Assembly: GCF_958979055.1 (NCBI RefSeq)
Contig: NC_084889.1
Location: forward strand, 13,656,761-13,720,760
Length of the DNA: 64,000 nt
Direction: 5' to 3'
From: Alnus glutinosa
Lineage: Eukaryota > Streptophyta > Magnoliopsida > Fagales > Betulaceae
Below, in pieces: positions 15,188-25,839 of this stretch; positions within the stretch are counted from its first letter, which is position 1, and each line of letters begins with the position of its first letter. A program made the translations under genes and the position numbers. The notes under the pieces are model-generated. The model worked only from the letters and a program-made list of their open reading frames with translations, searched no databases and had not been told where the DNA came from.

Positions 15188-17960
15188 AATTAATGTGAAA
15201 ATCATAAGCAAACTCCAACAACCACCTAGAAGGGGGTTGAAAAGAAGTATACCAAATCAAACGTGAAATTAAAAATAAAAACAACCACAACCAAACAGTT
15301 ACCCAAATATGTAAAGTAATAAAACAGTTGACACAAATATTTAGTTATGATGTTAAAACTCTTTGAACTCAAAGAGAAAACCACAATGGAGCAGTCAAAC
15401 CCAAGAAATCAATTCAATCACGAAGAATAGCAAATTACAAGATGTTTATACTCATAAAACATTTGCAACCGTCATACTCTTGAATTATGACAAGTAACCC
15501 ACTTGTCTGCTTCTCTCCTAAAACTCTGGAGAGTTCTTCTTTTTGATCTCATTAACTGGAACTCCGGTTGGCTTCAATTGTTTAAGGTTGATGATTGAAC
15601 TAAAAATCTAAAAGAGATATAACATCAACATCCCGGCCAGATCTATAACTCTCTCTTAGCACACGGAATCCTAGAGTTGAATTCTCAATAAAATTCTACC
15701 TAGAAACCTCTTTAAATAGGCTTTAGAAATTCTAATACAATTCAAAAATGGATTTCTAGGTGGCAGAGTCCAAACAGGGAACTAGTGTGTCTGAACGCAA
15801 TAAAAGAAGTGAAATTTCTGTAAGCTATGTCCAGACAGGATCACCATATGTTCGAACACACAAAGAAAAAGAAACTTCCTGTAAGTCTTGTCTGGACGCA
15901 GTCACAAGCCGTCCGGACAGGTAAAAGAATTTTGAGAGTTTCTAAAAGTCCCGTCCGAACACGGCTTCTTGCTGTCCAGAGAGGCTTGGCTGCTTGAGAC
16001 TTTTATCTTCATATATAAAGGACACTCTCAAATACCAAAAGCTTTTTTCAGTTAATGTAGCCAATAAATAAAACTAACATAATGGACAATAGAAACAAGG
16101 CGTATCTTCGTCTTTACATTACATTTCATGACTTGGGTGGTCGGGCTTGACTTGAAGTTGTGCTTAGAAATTTGATGGAGGAACCGGTTGTTAAAAGGAT
16201 GTAAATGTTCAGACATGATAATGTGTTGTCAAAGTTTTGAACCATTCCAAGAAATACTTGTGGACTTCCATATTTTCAATTCTCAAGCCTACATAATAAT
16301 GTCCATTAAAAAAATGTTCATGTTTAATTACTTTTAGGAAAAACTTAACTTATCTTAATTATAAATTGTCACCTATTTTGCAATGTCTCTCCAAAATTTC
16401 AATTTTTTTCAATTTAGTATATCGAACTTTTATAGTTTTGCAACGTTCTCCCTCCGTTAAGATTTTCTGTTAAATCTTAACGGAAGGATGTAAAATTTTC
16501 AAAATGCTTTAATTTTTTTAAAATAATAATAATAATAAATTAAAAAAATTTGGACGGTTCCCAAGTGGATGACAAAAATGTAAAATTTCGATAAGCAATT
16601 CTTATCGAAGTACAGAAGAATCCCATTGTACTACACATAAGCAATTCTTCTGCAGTTGCAATACCCTCTTCAAATTTGACATAAAACCCAAGAAATACAT
16701 AAACCCTCGTGGGTATAATAGTCATTTCACAGTGCCCACTCCTTATAAATCTATATGAGTCATATGACTAGAGGATTATGGGCAGGGGGGAAAAGGCAGT
16801 TACAATTACCGGTTATCGCCCCAAATTGCTGACCGTGACAGCCTAAGGCGGTTAGTGAAATTTGATAACCGCCTCCATAGCTCCTTAGGCGGTTGGTTGT
16901 TATTTTATAACCACCGGTTTGCGGGTATTAATCCTATAACTGCCCAATTACAACCGCTTTTCAAGTGAGAACCCAAATAAGCACACAAAAATAACAATAG
17001 CTAAGATCCACGAACCAAAATTTACAGAAGATGATTTTACCAAAATTTTAACGCAATAAATTTTTTTTTAAAAAGCCCCATAAATCAATCCTCGATCACC
17101 AAAAGGACTATCACACACCCGTCTATCCACCTCAAAACAAGCACACAACAGTAAACGCTTAATGGTGCAGCAACGAGAGGAGGAGAAAAGAAGCGCCCTG
17201 ACTTGCATGCGAGGATAATGAAAATGAGGAGGGTCAGAAGTAGCATAAGGAGTATTGCACTGTCCCTGTTATCAATGCAGAGATGAAGGAAGGAAGAGGA
17301 AAGGTGAGTGGAATGAAGGTATGCGTGGTTTATGAAGAATCATAGGTTGTTTGGTGTGATAAAGCTGGATGCGAGAGATGCAGAGATGAGAGTGTGGCGT
17401 AATGAGTGAGTCTATGAATGATTACCCTGTTTAAGTTTTAATTGTAGGGTAAAACGACATCATTTTGTGAATCTATGAATGATTATCATGCTTACCTCTA
17501 AAACCGCTAACAGGAATGTGGAAGTAGATTTGACCATTAATACTCTTTGCCACAACAGTTGTGTTCTTCATTTATAGGTATTAGTTTGAGGGTCATGTTT
17601 CTTTTTAATTTCTAAGCTGAAATGGTGATGGGTTTTAGATTTCTGGTCGTATTGTGTTAATGTGTTTGATTCCAATGAGATTTTAAGCTGAGAATTGACA
17701 TTGAAAATTTACTTGCGTATCGTTTGGAAACGTTTTTTTTAAGAAATTGTGATTTGAAACGTAGAAAATATATGTTTTAAAATCGCAGACAATTAGTGCG
17801 TTTTTAATAACGCCCAATTTTAAAAGTTAAATTGTGAGTTTGAAAGTCAAACTTTGATTTTATCAAACGTTTAACTGCGTTTTTAAAAATCACATTTTCA
17901 AATCACACAAATCATTCTTTTGTCATTTACATGATTTAGTTTTGATTGTGCTAATCATTT
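15188..17960. repeat. unclassified repeat DNA inside the broken protease copy 2
   Basis: Holds an LTR-like stretch (about 15195-16090; phrase CTAGAAGGGGGTTGAA and repeated GTCCAGACAGG / GTCTGGACGC / GTCCGGACAGG motifs), a half MULE-type terminal repeat at about 16336-16500, a run with repeated GGCGGTTAGT/GGCGGTTGGT at 16795-16960, and a MITE-like stretch at 17700-17940. No ORF with a recognisable domain was found. Confidence 0.45.
16336..16500. repeat. half of a MULE-type MITE (left end only)
   Basis: Begins AGGAAAAACTTAACTTATC and continues with the phrases of the foldback element at 10206 (TTGTCACC...TTTGCAAT...CAATTT). No matching inverted half is seen nearby. Confidence 0.45.
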
Positions 17961-18192
17961 TGTCATTCATAGATACCGATTTATTTTATTGTAAGGTTTG
18001 ATTTTACATAACATTAATTTTACAATTAATGTTTCATTCAGGCTTTTTGTTTTCTCTTAAAAATTGAGTTTTATTTCTTTAATTGAATTGTTAGATACGT
18101 GCATTGGGATATTTATTCTCTTAAATGCTATTACATATTATAATACATATTTGGCATCTTATTTGGCACCCAATGTAAAGTTTCAACCGTCC

Positions 18193-18295
18193 TCAATGGG
18201 TAGTTCAATCGATTGGAGACCATCGACCACGCCTCATGAAACGGAGGTCACTAATTCGAATCATCTTCCCTCCTCCTCTTGTGTGTACATACCAA
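18193..18295 (+). mobile_element. tRNA-derived SINE-like fragment
   Basis: Shows an A-box-like TGGGTAGTTCAATCG and a B-box-like ATTCGAATC. It shares CGCCTCATGAA, CGGAGGTCACTA and CTTGTGTG with the shorter SINE at 50442-50528. No clear target duplication was found. Confidence 0.45.
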
Positions 18296-18296
18296 A

Positions 18297-19061
18297 GTGA
18301 TAATATCCTGAAGCTCTCCTCGGGAACACCACCCATAGATATCTATGGCATTGCCGATACATGTAATTAAACATTGTTGTTTTACATCTTTTCTTTTCGT
18401 CCATATTTTGTTAACACTGAATTTTCTTTTTATATATGTGTGAATGTTATTGCATGCAGGTAGTGACCTTATTTGGACACAATGTGTACCTTGTGATGAG
18501 TGCTACGAGCAGATTTATCCCATATTCGATCCTTCAAAGTCCTCAACATACCTACAGTGACATTTCTTGTCAAACCGACCAATGTCATCAACTGTACAGG
18601 AAAACATGACCAATGTCATCAACTGTACAGGAAAACATGACCTTATTTGGACACAATGTGTACCTTGTGATGAGTGATGAGTGTTTCTCGATTCACGGAC
18701 TCCATTAACATATGTGCCACAAGATTTTTTCGATCGATTTGTGGCAGAAGTGAAAAAGTAGGTTCCGTTGGATCCCATTATGGAAGATCTTCCACGGCAG
18801 CTTGGCTATAGAAGTGAAAAGAATCTCAGCGGACCAATTTTGACCGTCCATTTTGAGGGTGCAGACGTGGTGCTAACGCCCATGCACACCTTCATTCCAC
18901 CAGAAAATGGGATTTTCTGCTTTGCCGTTCATGCTTCTAATTCTGTCGGTGGTCTTGATGAATTTAGAGTATACGGAAATTTCGCTCAGTCAAATTTCTT
19001 AATCGGGTATGATATGGAAAATATGATGCTCTCTTTCAAGCAGATCGACTACACCAAGTAA
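18297..19061 (+). pseudogene. aspartic protease copy 2, main body
   Basis: Starts with the end of exon 1 (IYGIADT), followed by an intron. Exon 2 (SDLIWTQCVPCDEC, then YPIFDPSKSSTY) has a stop soon after. The middle of the gene is missing. A roughly 30-bp phrase is repeated in tandem at 18578-18640, and the exon 2 start is repeated at 18641-18675. The 3' part from 18682 reads VFLDSRTPLT, so the second active-site Gly is Arg (DSR instead of DSG). An in-frame stop at about 18757 lies ahead of a clean C-terminus ending at 19061. Confidence 0.85.
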
Positions 19062-19074
19062 ATAGTTTTAATTA

Positions 19075-19881
19075 AGAAAAATTATAATTTAATCCTTCAA
19101 ATTGTTAGCCGTTTTGTAAATAGCTTTTTGTAAATAGCTTCACGAACTGCCACCACTTGAAGTCTAATCCCTCAAACTACCATAAATTTTCAAAAATGCC
19201 AATTTTATCAAAATATACTTATAATACCCTTGCCACATTTCATTTTTCAATTAAAAATTAATAAAAATTTTATATATAAAAAAATAAAATAAAACCAAAA
19301 GAAAAAATTAAAAACTAAACTATATATATATATATATATATATTTTAAAAAGAAAAGAGATGTTTGGGGGGGTGGCCAACGAGCCACCCCAGAGGTGGCT
19401 AGTGCCACCTTCGGGTTGGCTCGCGGCCACTCCTAGCCACTAGGGGTGGCCCGAAGGCCACCCTCAAGCCATAAGATGGCTGGGCGGCCAACCCCGAGAT
19501 GGCGCCGACCACCTTTGGGGGTGATTGCCACCCCAAACACTCATATTTTTTTTTAATATATATATATATATATATATAATTTTTGTTTTTTATAATTTTT
19601 TAGTTTTTTTTTAATTGAAAAATAACACGTGGCAAGGATATTATAAGCATATATTACAACAAAATGTTTATATATATATAATTTTTGTTTTTTATAATTT
19701 TTTAGTTTTTTTTTTAATTGAAAAATAACACGTGGCAAGGATATTATAAGCATATATTACAACAAAATAAACATTTTTAAAACTTTTTAGTGGTTTGAAG
19801 GGTCAGAGTCTAAGCATTGACGGTTCATGTAACTACTTGCAAAACAACTCATAGCTTAAAAGGCTAAATTGTAATTTTTCC
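19075..19881. mobile_element. MULE-type TIR element with 9-bp target duplication
   Basis: Long imperfect inverted ends (AGAAAAATTATAATTT at the left; the complement of AAATTGTAATTTTTCC at the right, extending about 100 bp) are flanked by TTTTAATTA (19066-19074) and TTTTAGTTA (19882-19890), a 9-bp duplication with one change, typical of Mutator-like elements. The core has a GC-rich block (19370-19540) with many GGTGGC / GCCACC phrases, (TA)n runs, and a roughly 101-bp tandem repeat (19578-19658, 19680-19766). No protein is coded. It lies in the 3' flank of protease copy 2. Confidence 0.75.
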
Positions 19882-19884
19882 TTT

Positions 19885-20464
19885 TAGTTAATAATTTTGT
19901 CTTTGAGTTGCAATTAACTACTACTTAAGTTCTTTACGTTTATCAAATCCATATTATAGAAAGTTCTAAGATATGGACTTCTCTAATTGCACTTCATTGA
20001 ATCATTGCTGGTGTGAGTGTGGGTGTGAGTAATATAGTTTTCCGACATATATGTGACTGATGTTAATATGTGCAGCATACTAAATAGCTTTTATATTCCA
20101 AACAAAACAAAAGAATGAGGAAATAGCGCCGAAACTGCATTCTTGTTTGTATTTTGTTTTATTTCTTTTTTTCTTTTTCTTTTTCTTTTTCTTTTTTTTT
20201 TTTGGGGGGGGGGGGGGGTATAAAAACATAAATCTAACAGTGATCTAATTGATGTGAATCCCAAATAAAAGGGTACAATGAATTGCAGAGAGGGCAATTA
20301 AACTTGAGCTATACCATGTATGCAACCCCCCCGACATGCGGCCGGCTGTTTTCTCCGGCCGCCATCAAATAAATCCTCCACAACAGACCTACTATTATTA
20401 TGTAACGGGCCAACCACTTTCCCATATAAAAAAGGGGGGCAATGGAGTAAGGAAATCAACCAGT
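19885..20464. other. protease copy 2 3' flank and FAP2 downstream region
   Basis: 19890-20040 matches the 3' flank of protease copy 1 (13990-14150; shared CTTTGAGTTGCAATTAA and TTTACGTTTATCAAATCC). After it come T- and G-rich homopolymers (20160-20218) and the probable 3' UTR of FAP2. Confidence 0.55.
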
Positions 20465-23400
20465 TCAGCACCTTCTAATGAGATTCGCTACATTTTTGCC
20501 AATCTCTTCTTTCGTTTGCTCTGACACCGGAACATCTCCGATGTACATGTCAAACAAAGCCCCTGGAAGTAAAGAAATGCATATTTATTTGATTTGTACC
20601 CTTTTGTCATTAATACCCTCAAAAAGTTTTTTTTTTTTTTTTTTGAAAAATGGAAAAAGAAAAGAAGTGAAGATAAGATCCACTTACTACACAAATCCTT
20701 GCTATGGACTGCTCCAATCTGGTTACCTCCAACTGCAAAAATAAACAATGAAATTCAATCTCACACACAAACTAAGAAAGTTTGTGAAATCAATTTCACT
20801 CCTTCATCTAGTATGGATTGAACTTTGAAGTGAATTCATACAATTTATAACTAGTAGTGCATTAGCAGCAAACTAAGAACACTGGCCAACATTAAGGGTG
20901 AAGGAGAGGAGAGGAGAGGAGAGGAGAGGAGAGAAGACTTCAACGGAAGCCATCACAAAGATAACTACTCACTTTCAGTAATTAGCTGTCCATCAGCCGT
21001 TCGTCGAAAATCAATTGTCGTTCCCTGAAATGTTCCATGCAAGTTACATTAACAATGTGATACCAACAAAGAAAAGAAATGCAAAGACTGGTAGCATATT
21101 ACCGCAGGTATTGGAGTATCTTGTTTGAAGTATGAACCAAACGTTCTTAGGCAATGGTAATCGGTGTCTGGGTTTATCTGATTAGCCAAAAATAAATAAT
21201 AAACAGTCAAGAGTTGGCAATAATTTCATGTAGAGCACAAAAAAAAAAAAAAAAAAAAAAAGGATTTCCACAATCATTTACCTTTACCAGTCGGCCTCGA
21301 AGGGATTTCTCGAAAGCACTGCAAGAAATGTAATTAAAACACTCAAATGAGGAAGATAGCACATGAATTTCATTGTCAGTCACCATTTATCAGTTCACAC
21401 AGTAAAAGTGCTCTCTAGGGGCTGAGCTGAGCAAAGAAAAATCAGGCTCAGTTGAAACTAGCTAGGTTGTACTACATCAAAATAAGGCTTCAGAGAGGGT
21501 ACGACTTTTAAAAATAAATAATAGATGACAAGTCTAGGGCCTCAATGCCTATATCCAACCAATAGCCCAACTGCTTAAACCATGTTAACCTAGCAGATCT
21601 TAGCAAGCCAAAATGAAAACATATCATGCAATAAAAATTGTGAACAAAGCCTCCTACATCCAATAAAAAGCATAACTGCTTAAACCAAGACAAAAGAGTT
21701 CATAGCTCAGACAGTTCAGCAGATCTTCACAAGCCAAAATGCAGACAGATCAGGCAATATAATTGTGAAAGACAATACACCCACAAATGTCGAGGTTGTT
21801 CCAACACCAAATATATGTCCAGAAGAAGATATCTAACTCACTCTTTCACAGCATTGATTTTCATCCCATTGCAATTCACTACAAGCCTAACAGCCATATT
21901 AATATCCTCCCTGCACCACAAATGAGAAAGGCTTTCATCCATTTGTGAAAACAAGAAGCAAAGCCATGAAGTTCAATAAAACAAATTGTCTAGGTTGATA
22001 ACCATTGCTGAATACCTGAGAAGATCCTGATAAAAATCCTGGCGTTTATTTAGTTCGTCCACGGAAACTGAAGCATACTTTGGACCCAATTTCTCGCAGA
22101 CAGAGTAGGGATGAACATCTACAAGAAAGGATCAAGAAAGCATATCACATTGAATGGGAAAATATTGCGGACTTACACTAAATGACACAGAAGCATAAAG
22201 TGAAATCTAAAAATACTTACAAAAACCAAATGCATAGACCTTAAGAGATTTGATTTTGATTATTTTCATAGTTCTTGATCCAGTTCCAACGAGAACCTGA
22301 AATGCATATAGAAGTTGTTCAAATCTAACACATTTGATACAAGGAAAAAAGGACACTTAAATGCAAAATACAAAAGAAATGGAATAATAGTACCAATAAC
22401 ACATAGAGAGCTCAGTACAAGAAGTTGCACACATGTACAAAATTTCATAGGTAATTCTAACAATGAATTGTACACCTCAAAGTAGAAAATTTTAAACTGG
22501 TTCTTTTTTCTTTTTATAATTCTTCAGTGACATCTATCACAACCTATAGAAGATGCTAGCCATGTCTATGCTATACTCCAAAAATACTAAATAAAGTTCC
22601 ATTAGAACTCCCTGAAATCACTTTTAGAGCCTAAGTTCACCTAGTACATAACTAATGAGGGACTCAATTCTCCTCCATTCAAATCTCTAACATCCTCATT
22701 CGGACTTGCATTGTGCTGCAGTATCTCAGCATCACCTGGTGTTATTAGGTTAATTCTGATACCATTTGTTATAACTTAGGGAAAATGCTAACTATATCTA
22801 TGCTATACCTCAAAAGTGTTGGTCAAAGTTAAAATTGAGGCTTCCAAAGATCACTTATAAGCTCAGTTCCACTTAATATACAATCAATGTTGGACTTAAC
22901 ACTCATGCAACGCCTTCACAATCCACCCACCCATTGTGGGACTAAACACAACACCTTCACAATTTAGGGTTTCACAGCATCAATCACGTCAAGTTATCAT
23001 CATATGTAAAGAATAGTAAATAGGGAACAAACTATAAATGGGAAAATCTCTAGAACGAAATCATTTTTTGATAAGTAAAATCTCTTGAAAGAATTCTAAG
23101 AATGCATTTGATTAAATCCGTTGCCTACAACCACAGAGTTAAATCTCAGGCTTAGGAACACACATGGTTCTGGTCTAAATAAAAGCAAGGGGTCTTTCTT
23201 GTCCCCCTTGTTTCCTTTTACGAAACAGAACTTTAAGAGCATAAATAGATAAGAGAAGAGTGCACAGCAGCCAAGGAACTCATAGAAAGCAAATATCTGA
23301 TTTTGCATCAAAGTACACCATTAAATTGTAAATACTTTAAAGTAGTCGAACATAAAACAGATTGAAGTTTTAAAATAATAATTTTGAAGTGGCAATATCA

Positions 23401-24767
23401 ACATGAAACTCAAAATTCCTGGACTTCTGCTGAGTCTAGAAAGTCAATATGATACACATCTGCTTCAAATTTGGCCAACATCAATTCCAGTGGTAAAAGC
23501 TCATAACTAACTCAGGGTTCCTGAAAGAGCATCAGAACTCAGTATTTCTTATCCAGCATTGACCACCTAGTCATCACCTTATCTTTTGAGATAGCTAGCT
23601 TTGTAGAAGGACAAAGAATAAAGCTTTAACCTATATTCTTCAACTAACAGCCTATAATTTCAGTATAGTTCCTATTAAATATGAGGTAATTTTCAAAAAA
23701 AAAAAATGAGAAGCAAATAAATCACCAGTACAAACACAGATATACACATTAATAAGTAGCCAAATTAAAACAGGAATTCTTTTCATGAGTAAATTAAAAC
23801 ATGAATTATAAATTAGGGTGCATAATTTGTAGTTGGTATAGAATAATGTAACTGTGATTGAGAAGATCAACCGTCCATTTGGATTCCAATAAATGTTTAC
23901 CTCTGAACTTAAACTGGAACTCTTCTCTCCAGCTAAAATGGTGTCCCGAATCATAGGAAACTCAATGCCAGTTCTGGGCTCCACGGCATGTCTTGTCCAG
24001 ATCAAGTCAGGAAATGATAGATCACCACATCGTTGATTCTCAACCTCACAAGGCCTTTGATCCATATATCCATTCACTTGTACATCAGTATTCTCCAATG
24101 AAACAGCTAGTACCTCGGAAGATCTGGTGGCAAACAACACAGAAACAAGTTTCTAGGGTTAGACCAACGTCAAAACAGAACTAAAAAAAAAAAAAAAAAG
24201 GAGGGAGAAAGTGCACGACAATCTACTTAAGGAATGTACAATGACTACTCACAAGTTATCAAATGGTGGTACAAGTGCAGCAGCTAATGAGAGCAAAGGA
24301 TATGATTGAAGCCTTTTGGTTTCTCTGGACATGAGCTTCATCATGAAACTTGAAATCTTATCAAAACGCACTGGGGTGGAAGATTTTCCTTTTGATCGAA
24401 TAAAGCGAAATCCAGCAAGATTTTGTCTACTAGAAATAATGTGCTTAACTTGTGTAGAAGACGCACAGCTTTTGGGTTCCGGACCATGTGAACTGCTGGC
24501 TATGTCCTGAGTCAAATTTGATGTGGACGTACTAGATATCCAAAAAAGTAATGCACCAGCTAACTTTGACACACAGCTAAATGCTTCTCGAAGAGCCATA
24601 CTCCCAGGGGCATACAGGTTTCGAGATTGGTATATAGAATTATCAACAAATGAACTAATCTGCGAAAATAAATGACCCCCATAATTGTGCAATACAAGGG
24701 GCTCAATTGGAAAGATGTCTCGAGAGCTTCCATCAAGATCCATGAAAAACAACCAATTATTCCGCAT
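20465..24767 (-). CDS. FAP2: FAP2-like fatty-acid-binding chalcone-isomerase-fold protein
   Basis: A plant chalcone-isomerase-like protein of the FAP2 type. These bind fatty acids and have no known chalcone isomerase activity. Ten exons join in phase: 24253-24767, 23901-24123, 22221-22296, 22016-22118, 21842-21910, 21282-21318, 21103-21177, 20973-21024, 20688-20732, 20465-20562 (1293 nt, 430 aa). Residues 1-246 are a poorly conserved N-terminal region ending near GEKSSSLSSE. The CHI fold follows: VLVGTGSRTMKIIKIKSLK, YAFGFYVHP, the EDINMAVRLVVN strand, KSLRGRL, DTPIPAGTTIDFRRT, GGNQIGAVHSKDL, ALFDMYIGDVPVS and C-terminal LIRRC. I chose the Met at 24767; an in-frame Met at 24743 is an alternative. 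A 5' UTR intron is likely, with an acceptor near 24815. Family members are reported in plastids; no transit peptide is obvious here. Confidence 0.93.
20902..20934. repeat. (GGAGA)n short tandem repeat
   Basis: About six pentamer units lie in FAP2 intron 8, 40 bases from the exon 8 donor. Confidence 0.85.
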
Positions 24768-24949
24768 ATTTTGTTAGGTCCTTACAATATCCGGTGTACA
24801 GACTTCAAAGCTCCTGCAAAGGAAAGTTATGCATGAGATATGAATTACAAGACAGCTGCATCAGATTTTATTGGAATGACCAAATTTGAATTCTATATGA
24901 AAATTAGAATGGGTTGCAGGGAAGTTCAGAGAATTCTGTAAATTCTTTC

Positions 24950-25172
24950 AATTTTTTTTTATGACAAGGAACCCCTCCAAGGTAGAGCCACTTCGTATAC
25001 CCACCCCTATTAAGTAAACCTCGGACCCGCGCAAAGCAGCCCTCCACATGAATCGGGTAATATTCCGGCTTCGCTGGTGGGTTGGCTCCAAGGAATTGTT
25101 TACACCCAAAGGATTCAAACGTTAGACTTAATAAGACCAAGGTCTTAATTTTCCAGACAACCTGAGTTTTCA
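24950..25172 (-). mobile_element. SINE-like element (candidate)
   Basis: On the minus strand, a B-box-like GTTTGAATCC (about 25120) lies near the 5' end. A GC-richer body follows (AGCCAACCCACCAGCGAAGC, GGGTCCGAGGTTTACT) and a short A-rich tail ends in TCATAAAAAAAAATTG. Its composition stands out sharply from the surrounding A/T DNA. Family and target duplication are not established. Confidence 0.45.
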
Positions 25173-25336
25173 AAATTTTAAAATCAATTCCAAATCAATT
25201 GACATATGATGCAATACAACCAAACATTAAAATTGAAACTAGGCGCTTCAAGTCCTAGTCAAGGCCCAAATTTTTGCAACCAAACAAAAACTATTATCAT
25301 CATGGAAACTACTTAATCAATGAATAAGGGGGTCAT

Positions 25337-25699
25337 GATGAAAATGGTCTTCCACCAACACCACTAAAACTTCCTGAAATCAAAACCCATTATGGTAATT
25401 GAATTGCTCTGCAAAAAAGAACTCCGAATTGAAAGGTGTACTCCATCCAACAGCTATGCAATAAAAGCAGTAAATTTCAAAAATCTTAAAGATCACAATA
25501 CTCATAACATTCTCAAAGATGAAAATGGTCTTCCACCAACACCACTAAATCTTCCTGAAATCAAAACCCATTATGAGAATTGAATTGCTCAGCAGAAAAG
25601 AACTCCGAATTGAAAGGTGTACTCCATCCAACAGTTATGCAATAAAATCAGTAAATTTCAAAAATCTTAAAGATCACAATACTCATAACGTTCTCAAAG
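25337..25699. repeat. two-copy tandem duplication, period 181 bp
   Basis: 25337-25517 and 25518-25699 are nearly identical; both open GATGAAAATGGTCTTCCACC and differ at only a few bases. It lies upstream of FAP2. No function is apparent. Confidence 0.9.
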
Positions 25700-25839
25700 A
25701 AAAAATTAAGATACTCTAAAAGAACTGAAGGAAACAAAGTCTGCCATTATTCATTATTTATCCCATTGGTTATGATCAATAAAAAATAAAGCACCACCTT
25801 TCATTCTGAATTCAAAATTTTTAGAAAGACCAAAAAAAA

